Source: Erodium maritimum | Lineage: Eukaryota; Streptophyta; Magnoliopsida; Geraniales; Geraniaceae | Assembly: GCA_963921825.1 (NCBI GenBank) | Contig: OY997595.1 | Location: 15,865,228 to 15,929,227 of the forward strand | DNA: 64,000 nucleotides | Direction: 5' to 3' | Part shown: in pieces, positions 44,181 to 55,551 of the stretch | Position numbering within the stretch: the first letter of the stretch is position 1 | Layout of the letters: each line of letters begins with the position of its first letter | Notes under the pieces: generated by a model | Told to the model about the DNA's origin: nothing | Databases searched by the model: none | Seen by the model: the letters and a program-made list of their open reading frames with translations, nothing else | Program-made: the position numbers and the translations under genes

Positions 44181-45112
44181 GCCAAGTCCATTTCTGCAAT
44201 AGTGGTGACAGTGTCCGTGACCGACCAGTCTGGGAAGTTTTTGAAGGGTTTCTCCACCGTTTTGATTTTATTTTGGAGCTGAACTTTTGAAAGGGTTTTA
44301 GGGACCTTTTGTTACTGTTAAGTAGGACCTAATTAGGGTTGTTTTGTGTTCAAAGACCACAAGACCTTGAAGAACGAAGAGCTTGAAGAACGAAGACCTT
44401 GCCGGTACCCGTGTGAAGAACGGTGTGGTGACTATCGTTTGTGACATCAGAGTGATGAGAGGAAGACCGCGAGGTAGGGAAAGTCTTAATTAGTTAATTA
44501 ACGCTTAGAATGCATGATTAGGATAATAAAATCGAAAAGGTCCTAGAATTGCCTATAGGATGCGAATAACTAGAATAATTGTATTTCAATTACTAATAAC
44601 TGGATGAGTCTAGTGTGCATGTTTAGGATGATGACAATTAGTGAAGTGTGCTTTCAATACTTGGGAATTTGACTAACTGGTAGAGAGACTGTGAAGAGCT
44701 CTCGGATTAGTTGTGTGCTAGGTTCACATGCTTGATTGCTAATTATTATGTTAACTTAAGAGTCTAATGAAACTAGAGTAACTACTAGTATTGAATGCCT
44801 ATTGGTTAGTTCACTTGATGATTGATTGGTTTAATGCATACTTGGTTGATTGAGTGTTTATGTTGATATAACTGTTGTTTGAACGGATGATCGAGTATGA
44901 CTGGTTGTGCCACGGGGTACAATCAGGTGATCGATGTACCGTTGGTTCGTGACAGGTAAGTCCACGGTAAGTATGGAGTGTATTGGATGTCTTGGTTGTG
45001 ATTTGATGAGTGTTGATTGGTGACCCCGTTATGGTATTTCCCTTTTTCTTATTCTTGAAATGTATGCTCGTTTGTTGTTTGTCTGTTTGTGTGCTTCGTT
45101 TGGTACTACACC

Positions 45113-45133
45113 GGGGGGGGGGGGGGGGGGGGG
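45113..45133. repeat. G21 homopolymer
   Basis: Twenty-one consecutive G within solo LTR B. The exact length is unreliable in any sequencing method. Confidence 0.9.
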
Positions 45134-45224
45134 TAATCCGGTGCCGTTGTGATGGTTGGAGTTGGACAGATTCAGGGAGATATTGGTTGAGAATTGGAGC
45201 CTGAGGGCATTGACTACTGGATAT

Positions 45225-45460
45225 TACGGGTATTGATTATTGGCAGATCCTGCGGGACATTTATTGATTATTGGCAGATCTTGCGGGATATTTATTGGTT
45301 ATTGGACCCTGCGGGGCATTGGTTATTGGGCCTGCAGGCAATTGGTTATTGGACCCTGCGGGGCATTGGTTATTGGGCCTGCGGGCAATTGGTTATTGGA
45401 CCCTGCGGGCATTGGTTATTGGGCCTGCGGGCAATTGGACGGTTTACCCTGCGGGGAAAG
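45225..45460. repeat. Minisatellite inside solo LTR B
   Basis: Alternating units of ggttattggaccctgcgggg and ggttattgggcctgcgggca (about 23-24 bp each), nine or more copies, preceded by related units with ttattgattattggcagatc. It occupies the variable zone that carries other arrays in the sister LTRs. Confidence 0.8.
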
Positions 45461-45913
45461 GATTACTTATGGTTTCACCCCAAGGAACTGCGTCCCAGTG
45501 GAGCACTACTTGGTCCCCTATGACATATGGTCCTTAGGTGGCATTTCCGAATTGGTTTCGGTGCCCCGATGCATGTACCTCCTCTGGACCGAGGGAAAAT
45601 CTGATGTGATGTGGATACTCTGGTGGATCGGATTATGGGAACCGAGGTGATCTCAGAATCTATCCACGGATCGGAGGCTTGAGAAAGCAAGTGGTTGGCA
45701 AGATACTGATATTTCCCAGTTTACTTTTATTGGTCCTTTAAAATATTTATTATAAACTTATTTATGTCACTGTTACTTGGATACTATCACGTTATTGTAA
45801 TTATTTCTGATTCTTTATTACTTCCTTATTTATCGTATTGCTTTGTTGTTCGGGTTACATTTGTAAGCAGTTTATCTTTGACTTAAGGGTTGAGTTATTA
45901 AGATTTTTCCTAC

Positions 45914-45927
45914 TGAGCGTAAGCTCA
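45914..45927. promoter_or_regulatory. Conserved LTR palindrome, copy B
   Basis: TGAGCGTAAGCTCA within cctactgagcgtaagctca, shared exactly with copy C. Confidence 0.55.
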
Positions 45928-46236
45928 TCCCCTTTGGTTTCTAACTGTTTTACAGGAGTACCGGATGTCTAGGGAAGTCGAGGCTCGGGAGCTTTTGGAC
46001 TTCTTTGGGTTTTTACTAGAGTTATGTTGGTCTCATGTATTGAACATCCTTTATTTGACCATCTATGTTAAGCTGTGACTCACGATGTTTTTTTAAAACT
46101 ATTTACTTATGTGTCGATTTTGACGGAGTTTGTATGAGATTTTGGAACTTTTATCTATCGTTTATGATTTCTATTTATTTTAACTCAGGCCACGTCTCGA
46201 GTCCGGTCAAAACCGGATTTGGGGCGTGACAGGTCT

Positions 46237-46391
46237 CGGCGTCGACAATGAGCTCTCGGCCTCATCATCACGGCTGCCATCAGTTGATCCTCCAATGCTT
46301 GTTGTGTTGCCTCCAGATACCTATCCACCGCGGCGTCTATTTGTTCTTCTGTCATTTGCTTCATCTCGTCTAGCGTCGGAAGACTCGCCAT
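46237..46391 (-). pseudogene. N-terminal part of the Harbinger transposase, cut off by solo LTR B
   Basis: On the - strand an ATG at 46391 opens MASLPTLDEMKQMTEEQIDA and runs towards the GGTCT target site. The main transposase frame resumes on the far side of the LTR (CCGAAGCGGAGAGTGATTG). The two parts are off by one base, and a plausible frame switch lies near 46270-46300, where a second frame reads GSTDGSRDDEAESS into the junction. The ancestral protein therefore had an acidic N-terminal extension of about 55 residues. Confidence 0.6.
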
Positions 46392-46739
46392 CGAAAAAAA
46401 TAGAATATGAAAAACTATAGGATTTTGAGAGGAATAGATGAATAGAAGCTTGAAAGAAGAGGGGAGAAGTGAGATTTCAAGTGGGGCAGATCTGAATTTA
46501 TAGAAAACTGTTGGGCACTATGGGAGTCGGCGTTGCCACGTGGCTGGTCGTGACTGGCAAGCCGACTAGCCGTTGGCGCCAGACACGACCAACAGTGTCG
46601 TTGCCAGACCCAGCAACGACTCGTAGCCACGCCCCCGCAGACACGGCTTCCAGACACGACAAGTCGTGTCTACGCGTCGTGTCTGGGTCGTGCCTACGCC
46701 AGACACGACGCGTAGGCACGACCGTTGGAGCTGCTCTTA

Positions 46740-48536
46740 GAGTATGTGCAACCTTATTACTGTATTGGAGCATGGTTTGGACGACAACATTATTTAGATC
46801 AACTAAAAAATACCAAATGTCCTCCACAACAAAGTTTTCGTGTGCCTTGAAGAAATTCCCATGGACGATGGACACCACATTCACTTACATACCTTTATGA
46901 ATTACCACATGTCTTATGAATTGGTCATAGATCATTACATGCCTCCAATAGTGATCAATACTTTAGGGTAGTATGTTGCTCGTGACCATTACTTTATGAT
47001 AAGTTTTTGAATTTAACCCTTTTTTTTCTCACAAGTGATGTTAGGCCAATGCACAAACCAACATCACCCTTGTGGACTAATAGGGCGGTGCAAATATTAG
47101 TCGCCTAAGTGACTCCCTTCAACAACATAAATGCTTTGGTACACTTATGTTTCGGTCATGTATCTTATGGTCCCATATGTTTCAAAATGTCTAAAAAAAT
47201 ACTCTTATGCTTTGGTCACACATATGTGTTAGCAAGATTAAACAGAGCATTCCATTTCATTAGTCATGTGACTCAGTGTGTTAGTTAATGGAGAACGAAA
47301 TGAAATTTTTTCCCTCATTCAAAAACATATACCATATATAACATGAATTCTAAAATTGAAATGAATAATTATAACAATATACATAAAATTACGCAAATAA
47401 ATTAATTAAAATAACAAATAAAAACAAAACCTAGTCTACTTATCCAAGATGTGGAACTTTCATATTTAGTATAACTTTACTTTCACTTTCATGGTTGTGC
47501 TTCACGGTGAATACATCTAGTGCCTCCAACAACATCATCTTCTATTACGACATGAGACCTCTTCACGATGATGACCTACAAGATGATCCATGTTCGTGGT
47601 GTTTGTCTCCGGTATACGAGGCAAGACGAGACTCGTGTCAGTGAGAAAATCTGCTGCCTCCTCGTCAACGCCAGACCAGGCCGCTCTAGAGCCATGTGGT
47701 TCACTTCTTACATGTGAGATCGCTAACTCCAAAGCTCTTATTTGTGATGCAGAAGAAGAGACCCATGCAAGAGCTCTTGTGATCTTCTTCGACCTAGATA
47801 TGTTCTCTAGACCACATCTCATCACGATCAATGTGTCTAATGGTGCCGATGTTGACATGTGGGTTCTTGCACTTGAACTTTCTACAGGCGACGCGTACAA
47901 ATAAGGTGTGACAATGGTGTTTGGAAATGAAGGTAGAGGCGAGAGCGAGGTAGAGGTTGGAGGAAGCGAGATGGTAACGGTCAAATTGAACGGTTTTGAG
48001 CATAATGAGGTGAAGGGGAGCAAGAAAGATGGAGGGGCGTATGGGTACATGAGCTTAGAAGAAGTAGAGGTCAAAATTGAATTCGTGGAAGAGGTCCAAG
48101 AAATAGGTACAAGAATACTCCTCTGTAGCTCACCCCAACCACCAAACGCCCCACCCTATTTTCCCGATGACCATTTCCCCTTCGTTGAAACCAGATCCTC
48201 TTTAGTTTTCGTCTTTTTAAAGATTATCTCCATTCACCTAGATTTTGTACGCATAATCATCTTAATTCGAAGAACCTTATCCTTTTTTGGGTTTTGTTGC
48301 TAAGGATCTGATCTTGTAGATGTTTGGTCTGCGTTCAGTGTTGCTTGCGTGTCAAGGAACTACTTGGATTGTGTGTGTTATTGGCGTTTTCTAGGCAAGT
48401 TTCTTTAGAGGCTTGTTTGTTTTCCTTGGTTTCTTTAAAGGTTTTTTTTCTTCGAGGGTTTTTAATGTAGAAGGCTAGGAGCGTTTGGGCCTAGAAAGGA
48501 ACTCACCCATCTACAATGACAATCCATGTCCAAGTC
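46740..48536. other. Unassigned region between the two Harbinger copies
   Basis: AT-rich to 47500. An open - strand frame at 47535-48074 (179 codons, Ser/Pro/Thr-rich) and overlapping + strand frames at 47590-48303 are GC-richer and could be a degraded coding segment, but neither shows a family I recognise. No transposon ends were found. Confidence 0.3.
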
Positions 48537-48910
48537 CAAATCCATATTCAGATTTGGAAGGAAGCATTGGCGCAACCAAAGGCACTATAAAGATCGACAC
48601 ATACGTCGAGCGATACAACTTAGAAACTCCTCCCTCCTGGGTACAAGGTAATTAATGTTGATGGGGCGATCTTCCAGAACCATTACAGCTCAAGTTGGGG
48701 AGTTATATACCGATCAAACGATGGTGCATTTATCAAAGATGGAAAAGGTGCATGACATATGGGATTTGGCGGTTATAGAAGCCTTTACGATAGTTGTGGT
48801 ATTAGCTCTGGCTTGAAAGAGGCAATGGTCCACATCATAATCCGCACGGATGCTTTTAGAGTTGTGACCCTTACAAGGTTGCAGCGGTTCACTTTCCACA
48901 ATTAGTAACA
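48537..48910 (+). pseudogene. Degraded RNase H-like (RVT_3) fragment of a retroelement
   Basis: The + strand translation shows NVDGAIFQNHYSSSWGVIYR, then a second frame with SLYDSCGISSGLKEAMVHII followed by RTDAFRVVTL. This follows the plant RNase H-like pattern (NvDGA...GvI.r...aE...l...D...v). Stops and frame changes are present. It is usually found at the C-terminus of LINE polymerases; the rest of the element is missing here. Confidence 0.4.
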
Positions 48911-50689
48911 TTACTTAGAATATAAAATTGTTTTTAGCTCTAATTAAGGACTCAAAACTCAAATTTGTGAAAACATCAGTGAACAAACCGCCCATTGATT
49001 AGCTAGGGATACATATTCTATACATGTTCTTATTCGTTTAGGGGATTTAATCCCAACTTACTATTCCTAATTTGGACCATTGATAAAATATCTTTGTTAA
49101 AGAAAAGAAGAAGCAAGAGTTAGATCATTTGCAGCGTAACAAACCGACCCACGAACCGCGGTTTAGTGGGTCACGGTTAGTAGGTCGCGCGTTGTGGGAC
49201 GTCGATTTTGCGAACAACGAATTGTTAAATCGTAGTCGCGATCGTGCACCGCGAACCTCTAAATCGCGATTGCGGTGGTGAACTGCGTACCACGATTGCG
49301 GGTCGCCGGTTCGCGCACCAGTCAATGCTGGCTCGACACGTGGCCTTGTTGGGAAAAAATATTCGACCGTTGGCAATGGTAAAAACAAAATTTAATTCAT
49401 TTAAACCCAAAAATTTCATCTATAAATACACCCCCTCTCATTCTCCAATACCACCAGCAATATTCTCTCAACTTTCTCTCTAAAAAAATCTCTCATACAT
49501 TTCGATATAAAATGTTTGAAGAGGAGGGTCCATCGTATGAGGAGCTGACAGCCCAAAAGTGTTTAGTGGAAGAACGACTCCAACGAAGGGTTGAGATATG
49601 CATAAAGAGAGCGATGGCAAGGATCAACGTACTGAGGCAGAGGATCGAATGTGGGGAATCTTCCCGACGATAGATTCACAGTGATCGTCTCGAAGCCCAC
49701 GACTGACTGATGCAAGATTATTTTGCCGACCATCTCACATATGAGCCCGATATACTTAGGCGTCGATTTCATATGTGAAGACCACTTTTTGTAAGAACCG
49801 CCCCCGGTCGATCCCGGTCGAACCGGTGATTTTTTGGCGAAGTTTGACTTTCGGTTGGAAAAGTCAACCGAGGACTCCGGGAGTCATTCGGGACCTTTAC
49901 GGGACCCAAAAAGCTTAGTCGTCGTTACAGTTAGCTTAGTTGAGTTGTTTCCTTTTAATTGACTGTCTTTGCGAAAAAGTCAAACTCGGGTCAAACTTCG
50001 GCCAATTAACGACTAAACCCTAATTAATTAAAGTTGCTAGATTTTTTTAGTAAGGACAAGGTGGTCCCCACATGGACACTTGTCCATTGTGGCTTGGAGG
50101 AGAAGGAATGAGTCTCCAATGACCCATTTACCCTCACTTATGCAAAATGGAAGAAAGGGGACTTAAGGGTACTTTGGTCCATCCATTTTTAGGTTAAAGG
50201 GACCATCTGGAAGAGCATTTTCAGCTCATTTTTGTAGCTGGCCAAAAATCACTAGAGGAAGAAGAGAGAAGAGCTCAAAAAATTGGAGAAGAAGCAAAGG
50301 GAAAAAGGCAAGCTTTTGGGGTGGATTTCTTCTCAAATCTTCTCCAAATCACACCATCCTCATCCCCATTCCATCCCTAAGGTAAGTGAACTCTCACAAT
50401 TCTTTTTCAATCAATTTTAGATTACGGGTTTCCATGGGTTTTGCTTGAACCTGTTGGGTTTTGTTGTAAGTGTTGATTAGATGATTGTTTAGTGAAGTGG
50501 TGATGGAGGTTTTGGTTAGAAATGAGTTGTTTGTGGATGTTTGGAGGAAACCCAATGTGCGTATTGAAGTTTGAGGGTTTTGGTGACTGATTTTGAGGTT
50601 TGATGTTGGTAAAAATGGAGTTTTTGAAGTAGTTTTTCGTAGAAACGAAGTTGGGGAAGAAGGGGCTTGAGTCTGCCCAGATTTCGCAC

Positions 50690-50910
50690 GAAAAGGGTCT
50701 GATTCCAGCCATCTGAGCGGCACGGAACGGACTCGGTCCCGGCCCTCTGAGCGGAACGGTCCGGGCTCGATGTCGGCCCTTTGAGCGGCACGGAACGGGT
50801 CCTAGACCGGCCCATCTGAATGGCACGGTCCGCATCCCAGACCGGCCCTCCAAGGGGCACGGTCCGGGCCTGGTTCGGGGCCTCTGAGGGGCACGGTCCG
50901 GGCCAGTTTC
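50690..50910. repeat. Tandem repeat gagcggcacggaacgg in solo LTR C
   Basis: Five to six units of about 33 bp (ccctctgagcggcacgg/ggtccgggcc). They lie where solo LTR B carries its tcacggNtccgtga array. Confidence 0.7.
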
Positions 50911-51689
50911 CAGATATGTGGGCTGCCTGGATTGGGCCTAGTTCGGGCCCAATTCACCTTTTGGCCCAAGTGTTTGTAATTAGGGGTAATCTAGATAGTT
51001 CTCTTTGGAACCGTCTTTAATTTTTTATTAATTATAGCATTAATTTGTGTTACTAGACCTTATTCTCGAGCTCGGAGGAGGAGACTTCCAGGCGCTCGGT
51101 TGGTTAAACGTTTGGAGAACTTGAGGTAGGGAAGAGTAGTAAATTTCCGCTTTTAGTTATTGAATGTTAATAGTATGCATATAGGATGATAATAACCGGA
51201 AAGGTCCTAGTTTGCATATATGATGCGATTCACTAGAATAATCGCTTTCAATTACGATAATAACCGAAAGAGTCTTAGTTTTCATATAGGATGTGATTCA
51301 CTAGAATAACCGCTTTCAATTATGGGAATTGTCGTGCTGGTAGAATGACCATGTCGAGCCTTAGGATTGATTGTGGTTGTGTTGGATTGTGATCTTTAGT
51401 CCTCAAATGTCGATGTATGTTCCATACTTTGATTAACATAAGAGTCTTATTAAATTATATGACTTATAATAAGCATGATATGAATGATTACTTAGTGACA
51501 TGATTGGTTGAGTGATTGTGTTGAATGATAATATGATTGTGTCTTGTGATATGATCGGGTGAGTGATAGACTGATGGGACGTGTTTGGTAAGTCATACCG
51601 GTAAGCTTGGTTGATATCAGGAGTTTGTTGTATTGTGATTTGTTTGGTATTGTGTTTCATTGTTGTTTACTTTCCCCGAGGGTGTTTCC

Positions 51690-51995
51690 AGGAAGATATC
51701 CGTCCGAGAGGGTATGCCGGTACGATATGTTTACATTGTTGTTTCTCCCCGATGCTACGTGTTCCGGGAAGACCTAGGCCGAGGGACATTCCGGTGTGGT
51801 ATATTGTTGTCTTATCCAATGCTACGTGTTCCGGAAAGACTTGTTTCACCCCGATGCTACGTGTTCCGGGAAGACCTAGGCCGAGGGACATTCCGGTATG
51901 GTATATTGTTGTCTCATCCCGAAGCTACGTGTTCCGGGAAGACTTGTTTCACCCCGATGATGTGAGTTCCGGGAAGATATCTAGGCCGATGCGTG
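51690..51995. repeat. Minisatellite inside solo LTR C
   Basis: Units of about 70 bp and shorter derivatives are built on ccgatgctacgtgttccggg, aagacctaggccgagggaca and ttccggtatggtatattgtt. Four to five copies, unrelated to the arrays in the sister LTRs. Confidence 0.8.
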
Positions 51996-52253
51996 TTCCG
52001 GTACGATATGTGTGTTGGTGTGTGGATTGGAGTCTGTGGTTTAACTACCTATATTTCGGTACTCATGTGTTTCTTTAGTTGGTTTCTATTGGTGAACAAG
52101 TTGTCTCGTCGTTGATCTTCTTTTGAGATGTTATTTTATTAATTGTTGCAATTCCTGTTGTTCTCTAATTATGTTGTCTTTTGGGGTAATCGTACTAATC
52201 GGGGATTTTATTGTCGAAGCGGGGGTCCTTTTTCCTCTACTACTTTTTCCTAC

Positions 52254-52267
52254 TGAGCGTAAGCTCA
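52254..52267. promoter_or_regulatory. Conserved LTR palindrome, copy C
   Basis: TGAGCGTAAGCTCA about 295 bp before the LTR end, identical to copy B. Confidence 0.55.
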
Positions 52268-53606
52268 CCCCCCCCCTTTGTGTCTACTGTTTTTTTTACA
52301 GGTTTCGTTGATGAGTAGACCTAGAGGTGGTCTCAGAGCTCGGGAGCTTTGAGGATCTGGGAGGTTTTTGTAGCAGAGACGTACTGTCTATTTTCCGTTT
52401 ATGAACTAAACTTTTTTTTTAGTCATTTGGATTTGAACGTTGACTCGTATTGTTAAACTTTTACTCAGTTATTGTAGTTATCTAATTGGCTTTTATTTGT
52501 ACTTTATTATTACTTTAGTTCACGTCTCGAGTCCGGTCAAAACCGGATTTGGGGCGTGACACTTTTTCAACAAGTGATGGACAAAGTAACGGAGCATGAA
52601 GCTTACTTCGTTCAGAAGCGGGACACTGTGGGACGTTCGAGGTTATCAAAGCACCAAAAATGCACCGCCGCGATATGGATGCTTGCGTATGGGTGTTCAG
52701 CGAATTCGTTGGACGAATCCCTACAAATTGGGGTAAGTACCATACTCGAATGTGTACGCCATTTTTGCAAGTTCATTGTTGAGGTATTCGGGGTTGAGTA
52801 CAAGCGTAAACCAACACCGGATGATTTGACCTGATTACTCAAATTGGGGTACAACCGAGGGTTCCCCGACATGATTTGGACTCTCGACTGCATGCATTGA
52901 GAGTGGAAGAATTGTCCAACCGCATCGCAAGGAGCTCATGGCCGGGGAGATAACCACGGGGATTCCACCATTATGCTGGAAGTTGTAGTGTCCCGTGATT
53001 TATGGATTTGGCATGCGTTTTTCGGGCTGGTTGGCTCGAACAACGACATCAACATCATCAACAACAACCACTTATTCCACGATGCTTTCCATGGTCGTGA
53101 GCTTGTCGTGGAGTACGAGATCAACGACCATCGTTACAACTGACCTTATTATTTGGTGCATGAAAATTACCCATCATGGAGTCGGTTCGTGAAGTCTATT
53201 CGCCATCCCTATACTCGCAAAGAGAAATTGTTTGCTAAAGACCAAGAAGGTTGTCGGAAAGATATAAAATGACTTTTGGAGTCCTCCAAGCTCATTGGCA
53301 CATCATTTCTCGTCTCGCTCGTGTTTGGAGCAAGTATACTTTAGCCAATATCATGCACACTTGTATCATTCTACACAACATGATTATAGAGGGTGAACAC
53401 GACCGATATGAAGTAGGCGATGAGTAGTTGTTGTATGATCCCCCTCTAGAAATACTAGATTGGACACCACTTGAACGATGGAACCAAGGATGACCCTTGG
53501 CCTACCGAGACCGCTTGGATGCTCGACTCAGTGTCACAAATGATCGGGTGCACCGACAACTACAAGTGGACCTTATTGGTATGGGGTCGATTTGGAGCAC
53601 ATTACC

Positions 53607-55126
53607 TAGGGGTGAGCAAATATATTTGTTTTAACCGCCACCGTCCGAAACCGACCGGAACCGGAGCCGGAATCACCAGAACCGGCGGTAAAACGGCCGG
53701 AGCCGGTGACAAGATAGCAAGAACCGCCTGAAAAACGGTCAGGGACGATTTTTAGTACCTAAAACCGGCGGTGAATCGGTGATAACCGACCAGGCCAACT
53801 ACTTCCGTCTATTTGTGTAGGTCTGTTTGACTTGGCCCGTTGAATTGCTGAAGCCCACCAGAAGTGAGCCCATTCGGCTGGTTCATTGAGTATCAACCGT
53901 CTGATGTAGGTCTTTATCCATGACCGTTGGATGAATGTCTCAAACATATATAAATAATACACCCTCTGATACATGAATCAGAACCCTACTTCCCCCATTT
54001 CAATCACACTCGCCGACTCCTCCATTCTTCGGAATCGGCACACCCCGCTACCATGCACGCCACGCCACCGTACCAACATCATCTCACCTTTCTCATAACT
54101 TGTCTCTCTAATCTTGCTTATCTCTTTTTTAATGTTCTCTCACCTGTATTATCATAATGAATTTTTTATTATCTCCACGGTCTTGGTAACTGAGATCCAT
54201 GGGTTTTTAGTTCATACCAAGACGGGATCTAATATGTATTTTGATTTTATTATTTAGATTATTCCGATGTTTAGATGTTCGTTTCAGATCTGTGATGCTA
54301 GTTGTTCAATCTGATTTTTTAGTTCATTTATTTATGTTATGGATCGGTGATAGAAAATTGAGATCCAAGCTTTTTTATAGATCTTCCGTTTGTTCTTACA
54401 CTTCTTGACCGATGAGGACCTCGTTAATATTTCATCCACCTAAGTTTTTTAGTTTACAACAAAAAATAGAGATTTGATTCATCTTATTTGTTCTATATTG
54501 CTTATATTAGATTTATTGTTGTTTTATTTGTTTCATTTATTGATGTATTTTGGTACTTATGTTGCCTCTTTACATCTTGTTAGTTTTATTGTTGCTAAAC
54601 TTTATAGATCTTGTTTCAATGTATATGGTAATGTATTGTTAATAAAATTAATTAAACACCAGATATAAACACTGAAAGTGAGCTCTTGAATCCTAAATTG
54701 TTTATTAGACTACTAAAATTTTGATTGTGGTGCAAGAGATAAGTTAAACAAGTTCGAATGCAAGAAAAAAAAAGATATGAATATAAACAAGTTCGAATGC
54801 AAGAAAAAAAAATCAAATACCAGAAAAAATGAATTGAGTTGTGAAGATAAAACAAAAAGGTCAAATACCAGAAAAAATCAATACTCAAACAAGTAATTCT
54901 CAAAATTTTGATAAATTTGGGCTTGAGTTTAATTCCCATTGGGCCTATATTGGGCTCGGTTTTTCCGGTTAAAAACCGACACCGCCCACAGTTTTAACCG
55001 TCCGGTGAATCCATTTTTGGCCGGTTCCGGTGCCGGGCTCGGTTACGACTTTCAGGTAACCGGAGGTGTCGGTCCGGTGGCAAAAATACGGCCACGGTGC
55101 CGGCCACCGGCCGATGCTCAGCCCTG
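53607..55126. mobile_element. Non-autonomous hAT element (1.5 kb)
   Basis: The ends are TAGGGGTGAGCA and, reverse-complemented, CAGGGCTGAGCA. The 8-bp TSD ACATTACC is exact at 53599-53606 and 55127-55134. The subterminal zones are packed with accgg/ccggt motifs (gaccggaaccggagccgg; ggtgccggccaccggccg). There is no transposase frame. The inner part has a leader-like stretch (53960-54120) followed by AT-rich sequence, possibly captured from a host gene. It sits just before the stop codon of the second Harbinger transposase. Confidence 0.85.
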
Positions 55127-55151
55127 ACATTACCATTCCGACGACGAGTAA

Positions 55152-55543
55152 AGAAATATTTTTATATGAAACACTTGTGTACTTGATGGTAATATTCGGG
55201 GATGAATAAAATTATAAGTTTCAATTTATTTTAATTTATATTATTATTAATTATTTTTGTCAAATTTATTTCAATTCTATATAGCATTTACTGTTTTAAA
55301 TCTGAATTTGATAAAATCAACAAAATATCAATTCAACATTCAGTCATCATCCACTCACAATCATGTTTCTATCTGATTCTCACTATTGTGGAACACAATT
55401 AAATTCAAGAGCTGAGAACTACTATTTTGCAGAATTAATATACGATTTCCCAATACGATTTTCTTATACGGTTCTTTCTTTTATACATGATGGTAGGACT
55501 GATCTAGAGTTATCCAAGTAGGGTCAACATAGAAAGGTGTATT
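55152..55543. other. AT-rich spacer
   Basis: Nothing recognised beyond the probable trailer of the second Harbinger copy. Confidence 0.4.
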
Positions 55544-55551
55544 GTGGGTCC

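Larger units (their letters stand above)
31678..44204 (-). mobile_element. CACTA (En/Spm) DNA transposon, 12.5 kb
   Basis: The ends are CACTACTGCTGAAA (left) and CACTATTGCAGAAA (right, reverse-complemented), with inverted similarity continuing at about 24/29 positions. The TSD GTG lies at 31675-31677 and 44205-44207. The order is subterminal repeat array, TnpA-type gene (-), promoter-like arm, Tnp2 gene (-), inverted promoter-like arm, three small + strand reading frames, subterminal array. The Tnp2 family and the 3-bp target duplication are diagnostic of CACTA elements. The transposase is disrupted by a stop and several homopolymer frameshifts, so this copy is probably not autonomous as written. 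Confidence 0.92.
30573..46231 (+). mobile_element. Solo LTR, family member B, split by a CACTA element
   Basis: It starts TGTAAGAACCGCTCCCAG and ends with GGGGCGTGACA. The TSD is GGTCT at 30568-30572 and 46232-46236, exact. Without the CACTA element and its 3-bp TSD, the LTR is about 3.13 kb (30573-31677 plus 44208-46231), in line with its sisters. The 5' 150 bp align with member C (shared gtcgaaccggtga, ggacccaaaaagcttagtcg-type runs). No internal retrotransposon region is present. It interrupts the Harbinger transposase gene. Confidence 0.85.
26586..46736 (-). mobile_element. PIF/Harbinger DNA transposon with nested insertions
   Basis: The terminal inverted repeats are GAGCATCTCCAATGGT (left) and GAGCAGCTCCAACGGT (right, reverse-complemented), 14/16 identical. 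They are flanked by TTA at 26583-26585 and 46737-46739, the classic 3-bp Harbinger target. Removing the inner insertions leaves 26586-26815, 29353-30572 and 46237-46736, about 1.95 kb, carrying one DDE transposase gene on the - strand. The subterminal zones hold repeated gcagtgtctacg/ccagacactg (left) and ccagacacgac (right) motifs, likely transposase-binding sites. No Myb-like second protein gene is seen, so the copy may depend on help from another element. Confidence 0.85.
49790..52561 (+). mobile_element. Solo LTR, family member C (2.8 kb)
   Basis: Starts TGTAAGAACCGCCCCCGG and ends GGGGCGTGACA. The TSD is CTTTT at 49785-49789 and 52562-52566. It interrupts the second Harbinger transposase. 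A promoter/leader-like zone lies near 50230-50390 (gctggccaaaaatcactag). No internal region is present. Confidence 0.85.
49123..55151 (+). mobile_element. Decayed second PIF/Harbinger copy with nested insertions
   Basis: A transposase pseudogene on the + strand, split by solo LTR C and a hAT element, forms the core. The left edge is tentatively placed at gatcatttgcagcg after TTA (49120-49122), followed by subterminal gcgaNccNcgattgcgg-type repeats (49180-49315). I could not find a matching right terminal repeat beyond 55151, so the right end given is the transposase stop codon. Confidence 0.5.
49511..55151 (+). pseudogene. PIF/Harbinger transposase pseudogene, split twice
   Basis: Pieces: 49511-49789, 52567-53606, 55135-55151. 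The first starts MFEEEGPSYEELTAQ and soon meets a stop; DYFADHLTYEPDILRRRFH follows. After solo LTR C the frame runs KVTEHEAYFVQKRDTVGRSR, LSKHQKCTAAIWMLAYG, TILDCMHE-like TLDCMH, GSNNDINI and FGVLQAHWHIISRL-like sequence. The last codons (DDE, TAA at 55149) lie past the hAT element. It parallels the intact frame at 29406-30557, but with many stops and frame changes, so it is older. Confidence 0.7.

Noticed and set aside
30573-46231. A complete 15.7 kb LTR retrotransposon
   Set aside because: The interior is a CACTA element with its own TIRs and TSD; the LTR halves join into one 3.1 kb LTR without PBS, gag or pol.
49244-49483. Open frames on both strands at the left of the second Harbinger copy
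   Set aside because: Caused by the cgcgattgcgg-type subterminal repeats; no protein family recognised.
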